Shown: positions 1 to 8,773 of the stretch, one piece after another
Position numbering within the stretch: the stretch's first letter is position 1
Layout of the letters: the number at the start of each line of letters is the position of its first letter
NCBI GenBank assembly: GCA_035761045.1
Contig: DASTRU010000233.1
Location: 1 to 18,000, forward strand
Direction of reading: 5' to 3'
DNA from: DASTRU01 sp035761045
Lineage (GTDB): Bacteria > Pseudomonadota > Gammaproteobacteria > Burkholderiales > Burkholderiaceae_E
DNA: 18,000 bases
Notes under the pieces: model-generated
What the model saw: the letters and a program-made list of their open reading frames with translations, nothing else
What the model was told of the DNA's origin: nothing
The model's database searches: none
Position numbers and translations under genes: made by a program

Positions 1-1
1 G

Positions 2-1861
2 CCTCACCCCGCGCTCGCGCGCGACGCTCAAGGCGCGTTGCTTTATCACGCGTTGACGCCTAAGGACTTGGCCGACAAGCATTCGGTTATTGATTTTTCG
101 TTGACCACGGCGGCCGTGACCACGCGTGAGCTCACCGCCGACGATTATGTTTACCAAATCAAACGCATCGCCAGTCCTTATCTTGCGACGCCCTCGCCGA
201 TTTATGGATTGATGAGTCAGTACATCAAGGGGCTAAAGGAATTAAACGTCCGCTTGACCGCCGAGCGGGATGCAGCCCTCGCGCAACGATCGCCCGGTGA
301 TCGTTCATTACCGTGGCGCGATTTGCGCGAGGTGCCGTTCGAAGGAGCGCGAGCGATCGATCCCCACACGCTTGAAATTCGCGTGATCGGTAAGTACCCG
401 CAGTTTCGCTACTGGTTGGCCATGCCGTTTTTCGCGCCGATTCCGTGGGAGGCCGACAGGTTTTACGCCCAGCCCGGCATGGCCGATCGCGCGTTGACGC
501 TTAATACGTGGCCGATCGGCACCGGACCGTTCATGCTCGTCGAGCAACGGCCCAATCGTTATGTGATGGAGAAGAATCCGAACTTTCGGTTCGAGCCGTA
601 TCCATGCGAAGGCATGCCAGGCGATCGCGAGCAAGGGTTGCTGAACGATTGCGGAAAACCATTGCCACGCGTGGATCGCGTGGTCTCCACGCTTGAAAAA
701 GAACGCGAGCCGTTGGAAACCAAGTTCATGCAGGGGTATTACGACATTCCGGAAGTCGAGCGATTGGATACGGGATTTGCCTTCTTGCGCGAGCTGATGG
801 ACAACACCGGTCGCGCGCCATTACTTAGAGAACGTGGGGTGCACCTCGCCACCTCGCCCGACCCTAATAGCTGGTACATGGGCTTTAACTGGTTGGACCC
901 CGTGGTTGGTAAAGGCGCGACGCCCGAGGACGAGGTTCGCAATCGCAAGCTTCGTCAGGCCATTTCGATCGCGACCGATTGGGAGGAATACGCGAGTATT
1001 TTTTTCGATACCTACGGCCCCGCGTTGACCGCGATGGGCCCCGTGCCGCCCGCGTTATTTGGTTATACCGAGGGCCGCGCGGGACTTAATCCGATTACCC
1101 ATGCATGGCGCGATGGTCGCGCGCAACGACGCTCGATCGAGGAAGCTAAAAAACTGCTTGCGGAGGCCGGCTATGTCAACGGGCGCGACGTGAAGACGGG
1201 CCGCCCGCTCGTGCTCTACTACGACAGCAATGGCACCGGACCGGCTTATCAATCGCGATTGGATTGGCAAGTCAAGCAATTGCGCAAACTCGATATTCAA
1301 TTGGAAATTCGCGCGGCCGATTACAACCGTTTTCAAGACCGCATGCGCAAAGGCCACGCGCAAATTTTCTTTTGGGGTTGGAATGCCGATTATCCCGACC
1401 CCGAAAACTTCTTGTTCTTGCTCTACGGTCCGCAAGGCAAAGTCAAGCACGATGGCGAGAACGCCGCCAACTACGAGAACGCCGAATACGATCGGTTATA
1501 CGTGCGCATGCGCGACTTACCCGACGGTCCGCGACGACAAGCGGTCATCGATCGTATGGTGGACATCGCACGCAACGACGCGGTATGGATGTTCGGCTTA
1601 TTTCCCGGCAACACGCAGATCACTCAACCGTGGGTACGCAACGCCAAGCCGACGATCATCATTCGCAATCATGTGTCGTATCTTGGCGTGGACCCAGGCG
1701 CGCGAGTCGCGGCCATCGAACAATGGAATCGCGCGCGCTGGTGGCCGCTTCTGCTCGTGATGATCGCCTTTGCGTTCATCGCGATTCCCGCGTGGCGCGT
1801 ATTGAAGCGCCGCGATCTTGCAACGGCTCGCGAACTCGCGCGTACTTCTTCAAGGGCGTGA
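2..1861 (+). CDS. ABC transporter substrate-binding protein, family 5 (peptide-type), 5'-truncated by window edge
   Basis: This is the extracytoplasmic solute-binding component of an Opp/Dpp-class importer, which captures a peptide-like substrate in the periplasm and delivers it to the two permeases downstream. The frame is open to the left edge, so the true start and any signal peptide lie outside; 619 residues are visible. Family-5 (SBP_bac_5) character shows in the WPIGTGPFMLVE segment (about nt 510-545), the NRKLRQAISIATDW helix, the EEAKKLLAEAGY motif and the WGWNADYPDPENFLFLLYG segment. Unusually, the C-terminus carries a hydrophobic helix beginning WWPLLLV (nt 1739-1797), followed by the basic stretch LKRRD. 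That suggests a membrane-tethered rather than free periplasmic protein. Two cysteines in the middle (near nt 605 and 650) could pair. The next gene starts 1 nt after its stop. Family assignment is firm; the substrate cannot be read from sequence. Confidence 0.9.
   Translation, partial: PHPALARDAQGALLYHALTPKDLADKHSVIDFSLTTAAVTTRELTADDYVYQIKRIASPYLATPSPIYGLMSQYIKGLKELNVRLTAERDAALAQRSPGDRSLPWRDLREVPFEGARAIDPHTLEIRVIGKYPQFRYWLAMPFFAPIPWEADRFYAQPGMADRALTLNTWPIGTGPFMLVEQRPNRYVMEKNPNFRFEPYPCEGMPGDREQGLLNDCGKPLPRVDRVVSTLEKEREPLETKFMQGYYDIPEVERLDTGFAFLRELMDNTGRAPLLRERGVHLATSPDPNSWYMGFNWLDPVVGKGATPEDEVRNRKLRQAISIATDWEEYASIFFDTYGPALTAMGPVPPALFGYTEGRAGLNPITHAWRDGRAQRRSIEEAKKLLAEAGYVNGRDVKTGRPLVLYYDSNGTGPAYQSRLDWQVKQLRKLDIQLEIRAADYNRFQDRMRKGHAQIFFWGWNADYPDPENFLFLLYGPQGKVKHDGENAANYENAEYDRLYVRMRDLPDGPRRQAVIDRMVDIARNDAVWMFGLFPGNTQITQPWVRNAKPTIIIRNHVSYLGVDPGARVAAIEQWNRARWWPLLLVMIAFAFIAIPAWRVLKRRDLATARELARTSSRA
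1853..1856 (+). promoter_or_regulatory. Ribosome binding site fixing the start of the first permease
   Basis: AGGG lies 6 nt before a GTG codon at 1863, which directly follows the stop of the binding-protein gene. It favours GTG 1863 (protein MLTYLIRRVL...) over an upstream in-frame ATG at 1818 that would overlap the previous gene by 44 nt. MLTYLIRR is also the usual beginning of OppB-type permeases. Confidence 0.6.
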
Positions 1862-1862
1862 T

Positions 1863-2840
1863 GTGCTGACTTACCTTATTCGGCGCGTGTTGTACGCGCT
1901 TCTCGTATTGTTTGGCGTCAACCTCGCGGTGTTCATCTTGTTCTTCGCGGTCAACACGCCCGACGACATGGCGCGCATGCAACTCGGCGGCAAGCGAGTG
2001 ACACAAGAAGCGGTTGATCGATGGAAAGCCGAGCGTGGGTACGATCGTCCGTTATTTTTCAACCCGGCGTCCAAGGGACTTCATCGAATCGTCGACACGG
2101 TGTTTTTCGATAACACCGCACGTGTCGTGCGGTTTGATTTCGGCAAAACCGCCGAGGGTCGCGACATCGCGCATGAAATTCACGAACGCGCCAAACCCTC
2201 GTTTGCGATCGCCATTCCGGTCTTCATCGTCACCGTCGGAATCTCGATCGTCTTTGCCTTGGGGCTTGCGATGTTTCGCGGGCATTGGCTCGACCGCGCG
2301 GGCGTGATTTCGCTCGTGGCCTTGATGTCGATCTCATCGCTTTTCTTCATCATCATGGGTCAGTACGTGTTTAGTCGCGTGCTCGCGCTAACACCAATAT
2401 CGGGCTACGCGCCGCCGCCCGATATGTTTAAGTACATCGTGTTGCCGGTCATTGTGATGGTGTTGGCGCGGCTCGGACCCGATGCGCGGCTGTATCGCAC
2501 GATCTATTTAGAAGAACTGGGTAAGGACTACGTGCGCACCGCCCGCGCAAAAGGTTTAGGAGAATTCGCGGTGCTGTTTAGGCACGTGTTGCGCAATTCC
2601 TTGATCCCCATCATCACCGCGTCGGGTTTATTGCTGCCGACATTATTCGTTGGCGCCATCGTGACCGAAACGTTCTTCGCATTGCCGGGTCTCGGCATGT
2701 TCACCATCGAAGGCATCACTCAGCAAGATTTCGGCATCGTTCGCGCCATGGTGTTCTTTGGTTCGGTACTGTACGTGGCCGCTTATTTATTAACCGATAT
2801 CGCGTACGCGTGGGCCGACCCGCGCGTGCGGTTAAGTTAG
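1863..2840 (+). CDS. ABC transporter permease, OppB/DppB-like
   Basis: This is an inner-membrane permease of 325 residues, the normal size for OppB/DppB/YejB proteins; it forms one half of the translocation channel. The start MLTYLIRRVLYALLVLFGVN is the classic N-terminal helix of this family. It is followed by a periplasmic segment (about residues 31-112) and further helices at roughly 113-136, 145-168, 190-205, 248-272 and 294-314. The cytoplasmic EAA-type coupling loop is at about 217-247, with EELGKDYVRTARAKGLGE as its core; this contacts the ATPase. The closing TDIAYAWADPRVRLS matches the usual family end (a variant of DPR-R). It sits between the binding protein (1 nt gap) and the second permease (12 nt gap), clearly in one operon. 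Substrate class is peptide-like by family; specificity is unknown. Confidence 0.93.
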   Translation: MLTYLIRRVLYALLVLFGVNLAVFILFFAVNTPDDMARMQLGGKRVTQEAVDRWKAERGYDRPLFFNPASKGLHRIVDTVFFDNTARVVRFDFGKTAEGRDIAHEIHERAKPSFAIAIPVFIVTVGISIVFALGLAMFRGHWLDRAGVISLVALMSISSLFFIIMGQYVFSRVLALTPISGYAPPPDMFKYIVLPVIVMVLARLGPDARLYRTIYLEELGKDYVRTARAKGLGEFAVLFRHVLRNSLIPIITASGLLLPTLFVGAIVTETFFALPGLGMFTIEGITQQDFGIVRAMVFFGSVLYVAAYLLTDIAYAWADPRVRLS

Positions 2841-2852
2841 GAACGCCTTGCG

Positions 2853-4256
2853 ATGAAGCTGGTGCTGTTGTGGACCGACGCGGCGGTATTGCTGTTAGTC
2901 GTTGCGTTGGCGTGGTATGCGCGCAAGATCGTACGGACTCCTCATTTAAGCGCGACGTGGCGGCGCGCGTTAATGCGGCCGTCGTGCATGGCGGCCGCCA
3001 TCGTGTTGGCCGTCGTGGCCGTGATCGGCCTTCTTGACTCCATTCATTACCGAACGCTGTTGCCCGCCACGCAAAAAGGCGCGCCGCCAGCCTATTCCGC
3101 TGAAACACGTTCGGTGCTCGATGCCTTGCTCGACGCGCAAGCACGGGCCAGAGAAAAAACATATTCCGCGCCGCTTGCGTACTTAGGGTTTCAAAAAGAA
3201 TCGATAGAGATCAACGGCGAACGCGTGCGCGAGTACCCCAGGCTTGCACATGGCGGCGCGCATTTGACCGACCCCGAACGGCAATGGATGCGCGACGTCG
3301 CGCAACGCATTCTCGGCGGCGCGGTGGCGGGTTGCATCGTGGCTTCGCTTATCGCCATGCTGGTCACCGCGGCGATCGCGAGCACGCGACGCATCGCCTT
3401 GAATCACGCATGGCAATCCGTCGTAAAGGGCGCAACGGCAATGCCCGTGCGCACGGCCCTTATCACCATCACGGTGTTATGCATCATCGCCGGACCAATC
3501 GCGGCACTCGCGCCTTACTACCATGTCTTCGGCACCGATCGCGTGGGAAATGATTTGCTGTATGTCGTGCTGAAAAGCATTCGTACCGCGCTGGTGATTG
3601 GAACAATGACCACGCTCGTCACGCTGCCGCTCGCGGTGGGCTTAGGAATTCTTTCTGGCTATGTGCGTGGCTGGTTGGATGAAGCGGTGCAGTATGTGTA
3701 CACCGTCATCAACTCGATTCCTTATGTATTGCTCATCGCGGCAGCAGTACTAATTCTGCAAACCTTTATCGATAACCATGCCGAGTTGTTTCAGACGTCC
3801 GCCGAGCGCACCGACGCGCGCTTGTTTTTTCTCTGCGTGATTTTGGGTTTACTGAGTTGGACCGAACTTTGTCGGCTGATTCGCGGCGAGACGATGAAGC
3901 TACGGGAGTTGGATTACGTGCAAGCCGCCCAAGCATTCGGTGTTAATACCTGGCGTATTTTGACGGTGCATTTATTGCCGAACGTCATGCACTTGGTATT
4001 GATCTACGTGGTCATTAGTTTTTCCTCGCTCGTATTGGCCGAGGCTGTGTTGTCTTACGTGGGAGTCGGTGTCGATCCGGCGATGCAAAGCTTTGGCACG
4101 CTTATCAACACCGCGCGGTTTGAACTCGCGCGCCAACCCTCCATCTGGTGGACGCTCGCAACCGCCTTCACCTTTATGTTCACCATCGTGCTCGCGGCGA
4201 ACATCTTCGCCGACGCGGTACGCGACGCATTCGATCCAAAGGCCTACCGGTCATGA
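2853..4256 (+). CDS. ABC transporter permease, OppC/DppC-like, with extended N-terminal region
   Basis: This is the second channel-forming permease. The C-terminal portion (about residues 198-467) is a standard OppC/DppC core: a leading helix (200-220), the FGTDRVGNDLLYVVL motif (226-240) typical after OppC_N, helices near 245-268, 281-302, 323-338, 379-404 and 433-454, and an EAA loop at about 350-378 (RELDYVQAAQAFGV). The protein ends DAFDPKAYRS, as the family does. Family members are usually near 300 residues; this one has 467. The extra N-terminal part holds probable helices at 3-22, 44-62 and 153-176 with a hydrophilic stretch of about 90 residues between the last two. ATG 2853 follows an AGGA 10 nt upstream. 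Its stop overlaps the ATPase start (ATGA at 4253-4256), implying translational coupling. Function is certain at family level; the role of the extension is unknown. Confidence 0.9.
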   Translation: MKLVLLWTDAAVLLLVVALAWYARKIVRTPHLSATWRRALMRPSCMAAAIVLAVVAVIGLLDSIHYRTLLPATQKGAPPAYSAETRSVLDALLDAQARAREKTYSAPLAYLGFQKESIEINGERVREYPRLAHGGAHLTDPERQWMRDVAQRILGGAVAGCIVASLIAMLVTAAIASTRRIALNHAWQSVVKGATAMPVRTALITITVLCIIAGPIAALAPYYHVFGTDRVGNDLLYVVLKSIRTALVIGTMTTLVTLPLAVGLGILSGYVRGWLDEAVQYVYTVINSIPYVLLIAAAVLILQTFIDNHAELFQTSAERTDARLFFLCVILGLLSWTELCRLIRGETMKLRELDYVQAAQAFGVNTWRILTVHLLPNVMHLVLIYVVISFSSLVLAEAVLSYVGVGVDPAMQSFGTLINTARFELARQPSIWWTLATAFTFMFTIVLAANIFADAVRDAFDPKAYRS

Positions 4257-6124
4257 ACGACGTCCTCTTGATTCTCAAGGCATTGCGCACCGAAATTCGC
4301 GCGGAGCATGGCGTCGTGGTTCCGGTGGACGGTGTCGATCTTCACGTTCGCCAAGGCGAAACCGTTGCGATCGTTGGCGAGTCGGGCAGCGGAAAGTCCG
4401 TCACCGCCTTATCGATCGCGCGCTTGCTGCCCGATAACGCGCGCATCGCGGCCGGGTCGGTCGTGCTCGATCGTACCGACCTCGCCGATCTTCCCGAACG
4501 TGTCATGCGCAGCGTGCGCGGCGGCCGCGTATCGATGATTTTTCAAGAGCCGGCCACGAGCTTGAACCCCGTCATGCCAATCGGTCAGCAGATCGTCGAA
4601 GCCATCGAAGCGCATACCGATTTACGCGGCCAAAGCGCGCAAGCAAAGGCGATCGATTGGCTCAAACGGGTCGGTATCGCGGAGCCCGAGCGACGCATGG
4701 CAAGTTATCCGTTCGAGCTCTCGGGCGGGCAAAAGCAACGCGTGATGATCGCGATCGCACTAGCGGCGGAACCCGAGGTGTTGATCGCCGATGAGCCCAC
4801 CACCGCGCTCGACGTCACGGTGCAAAAGCAAATCCTGGAACTCCTAAAGGATTTGCAGCGCGAGCGCGGCATGGCGATGGTGTTGATCACGCACGACCTT
4901 GGCGTGGTCGCGCAATTCGCCGATCACATTGCGTTGATGTACGCGGGGCAAATCGTTGAAGTGGCGAGCGCTAAGGCATTTTTCGCTCGGCCCTTGCACC
5001 CCTACGCGCGGCAATTACTAAACGCGTTGCCCGATATTCGACAGCGTGGTCAATCGTTGTCCGCGATCGTTGGTAGTGTGCCGGCTTTGGATCAACCGTT
5101 TGATGAATGCCGGTTCGCATCGCGTTGCCATTCCGTCGCGCCGCGTTGTCGCGCGGAGCCACCGCCCGCGTATGCGGTGGACGATCAACGCCGGGTGCGT
5201 TGCTTTGGCTACGCGCCCGAGAATCCCGTCGCGCTCAAACCCCTCACGCCTGCGGTGGATGTTCAAACGCGCGTCGCGGCACTACCTAAAAGCATGGACG
5301 TGACTCATACCCGCCCACCCGCGCTGTCCGTTGAAAACCTGCGCGTCAGTTTTCCAATCCGCGCGGGACTGTTGCGCCGTACGGTTGGATACGTTACGCC
5401 GGTCGATGGCGTGTGGTTCTCGATCGCTCCCGGACAAACGCTCGCCTTGGTGGGCGAGTCTGGCTGTGGCAAGACAACGGTCGCGAAAGCCGTGTTGCAA
5501 CTCTTGCGTGGTCGCGCGCGTATCGAAGGCCGTACGATGTTGCACGGCCGAGATTTAATTCGCGCGCGCAGCGACGAACTACGAGAGGCGCGCAGGCGCA
5601 TCCAAGTGGTGTTTCAAGACCCCCTCGCGTCCTTGAACCCGCGCATGCGCGTGGGCGACATTCTTGCGGAGGGCTTGCAAAGCCTAAGGCCCGATATTAG
5701 TCGTGCCGATCGTCTGCCTCGCCTTCGCCGATTGCTCGACCAAGTGGGGCTGGCTGCCACGGCGCTCGATAAATACCCGCACGAATTTTCAGGTGGCCAA
5801 CGGCAGCGCATCGCCATCGCGCGCGCGCTCGCGGTGGAACCCGAAGTCATTGTGTGCGATGAGCCCACGTCGGCCTTGGATGTATCGGTGCAAGCGCAAG
5901 TATTGAACTTGCTTCGTCAACTACAACAGCAGCTCGGCGTGAGTTATTTATTCATCACGCATAACTTAGGCGTTGTTGGTTACCTTGCCGATCGTATCGC
6001 CGTCATGCGTTCTGGCCGCATCGTGGAACAAGGCATTGCCGCCGGCGTATTGGAGCGGCCCGAGCACGAATACACCCGTACCCTGCTCGACGCCGTGCCG
6101 CCGTTTCCGGTTGAAATTACTTAG
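4253..6124 (+). CDS. Dipeptide/oligopeptide-type ABC transporter, fused dual ATP-binding protein (YejF-like)
   Basis: This cytoplasmic ATPase carries both nucleotide-binding domains in one 623-residue chain and powers the two upstream permeases. Domain 1 shows Walker A GESGSGKS (42-49), signature LSGGQ (156-160), Walker B ending DE (180-181) and H-loop His214. Domain 2 shows Walker A GESGCGKT (401-408), signature SGGQ (513-516), Walker B DE (536-537) and His570. All catalytic elements are intact in both halves. After domain 1 comes the OppD/DppD-type C-terminal extension with Cys286, Cys292, Cys299 and Cys317. Domain 2 lacks such a tail and ends soon after the EHEYTRTLLDAVP motif. ATG 4253 is chosen because it overlaps the preceding stop as ATGA; an in-frame ATG at 4148 would lie deep in the permease gene. 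It could equally be annotated as a GsiA-like glutathione ATPase, but without GsiB evidence that is not warranted. Confidence 0.93.
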   Translation: MNDVLLILKALRTEIRAEHGVVVPVDGVDLHVRQGETVAIVGESGSGKSVTALSIARLLPDNARIAAGSVVLDRTDLADLPERVMRSVRGGRVSMIFQEPATSLNPVMPIGQQIVEAIEAHTDLRGQSAQAKAIDWLKRVGIAEPERRMASYPFELSGGQKQRVMIAIALAAEPEVLIADEPTTALDVTVQKQILELLKDLQRERGMAMVLITHDLGVVAQFADHIALMYAGQIVEVASAKAFFARPLHPYARQLLNALPDIRQRGQSLSAIVGSVPALDQPFDECRFASRCHSVAPRCRAEPPPAYAVDDQRRVRCFGYAPENPVALKPLTPAVDVQTRVAALPKSMDVTHTRPPALSVENLRVSFPIRAGLLRRTVGYVTPVDGVWFSIAPGQTLALVGESGCGKTTVAKAVLQLLRGRARIEGRTMLHGRDLIRARSDELREARRRIQVVFQDPLASLNPRMRVGDILAEGLQSLRPDISRADRLPRLRRLLDQVGLAATALDKYPHEFSGGQRQRIAIARALAVEPEVIVCDEPTSALDVSVQAQVLNLLRQLQQQLGVSYLFITHNLGVVGYLADRIAVMRSGRIVEQGIAAGVLERPEHEYTRTLLDAVPPFPVEIT

Positions 6125-6142
6125 TCGGCGCTTGAGATGGCG

Positions 6143-8665
6143 TTACTGAAACCGATAGCCGACGTTGACGTAAAAGAAGCGTCCACGGTTGGTATATAAC
6201 TCGGCGAATCCAAGTTGCGAGTATTGATTGTCGAGCGCGTTGGTGAGGCTAAACGGCGGCTCTTTATCGAACATATTCAAAACACCGCCTTCAATGCGCC
6301 AGTTGCGCATGCCGGCGTAACGCACGCTTAAATCCACCTCGGTGAACGAACCCACCTTACGCGTGCCCGTGGCGACTGGATGCGGTTGATCGGTATCCCA
6401 AAATCCGCCAGTGGTGCGCGCTTGTGTTTGGCCGCTCCAAGCTCCACGTTCATACGTGACGCGAAATACGTTTCGGTACATTGGCTGCGCGTAGGTATTG
6501 GCGAACTCCGTCCAATTCTGCCCTGCCTCGCGCGTGCGATTGGAGTCGGTATAGGTAATGGCATTACGTAACGTGAAGATACCCAACGAACTCGGCTGCC
6601 GATATTGCACGTCGAAGTCCACGCCGCGCACCGCACGCTCGGCGACGTTCTGCAAATTAGTGAAGATGAGATAGCGGCCGTCGTTAGGATCGCGTCCAAC
6701 AAAACCGTTTTCAATCGCCGCTGGAATCGTTAGCGTCGAAATATCGTCCTTCTTATAAATCCACCAAAAATCCAAGGCACCGCTTAGTCGCGCGAACGGT
6801 TGAAAGACCAGGCCTAAGTTGTAGGTCTTCGCTTTCTCGGGCTTGAGATTGGGATTGGCTCCAGTAATTTGAAACGCCGCCACGTTGCATGGCGAGGATG
6901 GCGCGATGCCTAGTTGGTCGCACTGTTCGCGTTCGGTAATCGTCGCCGCGCCCTGTTCCCGAGCGCCAAATCGTTGCTTCAACGCGGGCGAGCGAAAGCT
7001 TTCGGCGTACGACGCGCGAACCGAAAGCTCGGGCACCACGTTCCATTTCGCCGCGACCTTTGGGCTCGTCGCGTCGTAGTCGCTATAGCGATCGTGACGC
7101 AAGGCCAATTGCGCCTCCACATTCCTAAGGACTGGCACATTGAGTTCGCCAAACGCCGACCACACTTCTTCGGCCGCGCTCACGGCGGCTTGTTGAATGC
7201 TGCCGACCACTAAGTCTTGTTGTGAAAGCGGATCGGGCGTATCGCGCAACGTCTGCTTGCGGTATTGAATACCGGTCGCGAATCCCATCGGCCCGGCGGG
7301 TAAGTTAAACGCTTCGCCACGCAACAAGGTATTCACATATTCCACGTCCGACTTACCTTTTCGGGTTGGACGAATCTTTAGGCTTTCGACGAATGCGGGG
7401 TCGTTGGTGTTGACGGTCGGATCGATCGAACCGTTCAAGGTGGCGGGCCGCCACAACCGCTCGTCGTAATAGTTGCGATCGTTGTTCGTCACGCGGCTTT
7501 CGGCATGGCCCAGCTCGAGCTTCCATTCGTAGGCGGCCACGTTACCTTCCGCGGCCAAGGCGGTACTGAATAACCGCGAATCACGCTCGGTCTCGCGTGG
7601 ACCACCTTGCATGAAACGTCCGGCGATGAACCCGGTGCCCGACGGCACCGCGAAAAAGTCGGGTACCGGGTGACTTTCAAAGGTGTTCTCGGCCTGCGAG
7701 AAAAACAACTCGCCGCTCATCTTGACGCCGCCTGCAAGCAACGACCCGAACGCCATCGTGCTTAAGTGGTCCGCGCCGTTGTAGGCGGTTAAAACGCTCG
7801 CGTTGAAATCAAAGCGGCAAAACTCGTTGTATCGCTCCGGCGGGCACGGCTGAACGGACGCGCCCGTCAGCTCAAAAGTGCTGGTATCCACGTAATTGCC
7901 TTCGGGCGCGAAGGGGCTGCGCGCATCCAGCCCACCGGGAAAGCGTCGGTAGTCGGCTGACTTCGACAAATTACGGTCCTTGCGATAGATCGGGTCTCGC
8001 TTGAAGTAATCGACGGTCACCATCAAGTTGTAGCGGTCTTGGTCAAGATCGCCGAAACCAAACACCGCGCCGGTGCGTTTTTCCTCGCCATCGCCACGGC
8101 TAGAGATTCCGTAATTCGCGTAGACGTCGCCGCCACGAAAATCGCGCCGGGTAATGATGTTGATGACGCCCGCCACCGCGTCCGCGCCATAAATCGCCGA
8201 GCCACCGTCCTTTAAGATTTCGACGCGTTCAATCGCGGCTAAGGGAATCATGTTCACGTCCACCGAGGCGCCGGCACCGGTAGAGTCGTACAAGGCATTG
8301 GTCGGCAAGCGTCTGCCGTTTAGCAACACCAACAAATTGGTGTCGTCCAAGCCGCGCATGCGAAAACTCGCGGTGCCCGAACCAATCGGGCTGTTGGACA
8401 CCAACTCGCCTTGGTCAAGGATGTCCAGCGACGGAATGGACCGCATGAGTTCGTTAAGCGTGGTCGCGCCAGTGCGTTGAATCTCTTGGCGCGTGATGAT
8501 CTCAAGCGGTGCCGGCCCTTCGGCCTCGGACCGTTTGATGGCCGAGCCAGTCACTTCCACGCGTTCAAGTGTTTGCGGCGTTTGTTGCGCGATGACGGCG
8601 GGACTCAAGGCAAGCGTGCCAAACGCAAGTCCGAGCCCAAACACTAAGGGTGTTTTTCCGTGCAT
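6143..8665 (-). CDS. TonB-dependent outer-membrane receptor
   Basis: This 840-residue outer-membrane gated channel imports a scarce ligand using energy from the TonB-ExbB-ExbD complex encoded just upstream. An N-terminal signal peptide (1-26, ending SPAVIA before QQ) is followed by a TonB-box-like segment LERVEVTG (33-40). A plug domain then covers about 45-175, with motifs including TGATTLNELMRSIPS, FRMRGLDDTNLLVLLNGRRL and VEILKDGGSAIYGADAVAGV. The remainder is a 22-strand-type barrel, with family motifs LSVRASYAESFRSPAL and NPNLKPEKAKTYNLG. The last residues are NVGYRFQ, so the usual terminal aromatic is followed by Gln. ATG 8665 has a perfect GGAGG 7 nt upstream (8673-8677). No neighbouring sigma/anti-sigma pair is present, and the plug starts without an N-terminal signalling domain. 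The ligand cannot be deduced; siderophore, cobalamin, sugar or peptide are all possible. Confidence 0.95.
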   Translation of the reverse strand: MHGKTPLVFGLGLAFGTLALSPAVIAQQTPQTLERVEVTGSAIKRSEAEGPAPLEIITRQEIQRTGATTLNELMRSIPSLDILDQGELVSNSPIGSGTASFRMRGLDDTNLLVLLNGRRLPTNALYDSTGAGASVDVNMIPLAAIERVEILKDGGSAIYGADAVAGVINIITRRDFRGGDVYANYGISSRGDGEEKRTGAVFGFGDLDQDRYNLMVTVDYFKRDPIYRKDRNLSKSADYRRFPGGLDARSPFAPEGNYVDTSTFELTGASVQPCPPERYNEFCRFDFNASVLTAYNGADHLSTMAFGSLLAGGVKMSGELFFSQAENTFESHPVPDFFAVPSGTGFIAGRFMQGGPRETERDSRLFSTALAAEGNVAAYEWKLELGHAESRVTNNDRNYYDERLWRPATLNGSIDPTVNTNDPAFVESLKIRPTRKGKSDVEYVNTLLRGEAFNLPAGPMGFATGIQYRKQTLRDTPDPLSQQDLVVGSIQQAAVSAAEEVWSAFGELNVPVLRNVEAQLALRHDRYSDYDATSPKVAAKWNVVPELSVRASYAESFRSPALKQRFGAREQGAATITEREQCDQLGIAPSSPCNVAAFQITGANPNLKPEKAKTYNLGLVFQPFARLSGALDFWWIYKKDDISTLTIPAAIENGFVGRDPNDGRYLIFTNLQNVAERAVRGVDFDVQYRQPSSLGIFTLRNAITYTDSNRTREAGQNWTEFANTYAQPMYRNVFRVTYERGAWSGQTQARTTGGFWDTDQPHPVATGTRKVGSFTEVDLSVRYAGMRNWRIEGGVLNMFDKEPPFSLTNALDNQYSQLGFAELYTNRGRFFYVNVGYRFQ

Positions 8666-8773
8666 CGCCGTTCCTCCCGAGATCCTTCATACGCGCGGCG
8701 ATGCCACGTCGTTTTATTGTTTATTTGTAGATATTGCTTTGTTGTGGCCGGTCGTAGGTATTCCCGGCAACGG
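8666..8773 (-). promoter_or_regulatory. Leader region of the TonB-dependent receptor gene
   Basis: This spacer upstream of the receptor gene contains the GGAGG ribosome binding site (8673-8677) and an A/T-rich stretch (about 8708-8745) that stands out from the GC-rich surroundings. Such a stretch is where a promoter or leader regulatory site would be expected. I could not find a clear -35/-10 pair with correct spacing, nor a recognisable Fur box, so only the region is marked. Confidence 0.35.

Noticed and set aside
1230..1869. Overlapping alternative-frame ORFs within the binding-protein gene
   Set aside because: The frame encoding the family-5 binding protein is supported by conserved motifs; the alternatives are Arg/Ser-rich with no domain.
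621..4760. Several GCGATCGC octamers (near 621, 2207, 3372 and 4753), reminiscent of the cyanobacterial HIP1 repeat
   Set aside because: They are explained by frequent Ala-Ile-Ala/Arg codon combinations in GC-rich genes, and all other features are proteobacterial.
6124..6163. GTCGGC/GCCGAC repeat at the convergent ends of the ATPase and receptor genes, considered as a bidirectional terminator
   Set aside because: The loop is 28 nt and neither side is followed by a T-run, so it does not meet the form of an intrinsic terminator.
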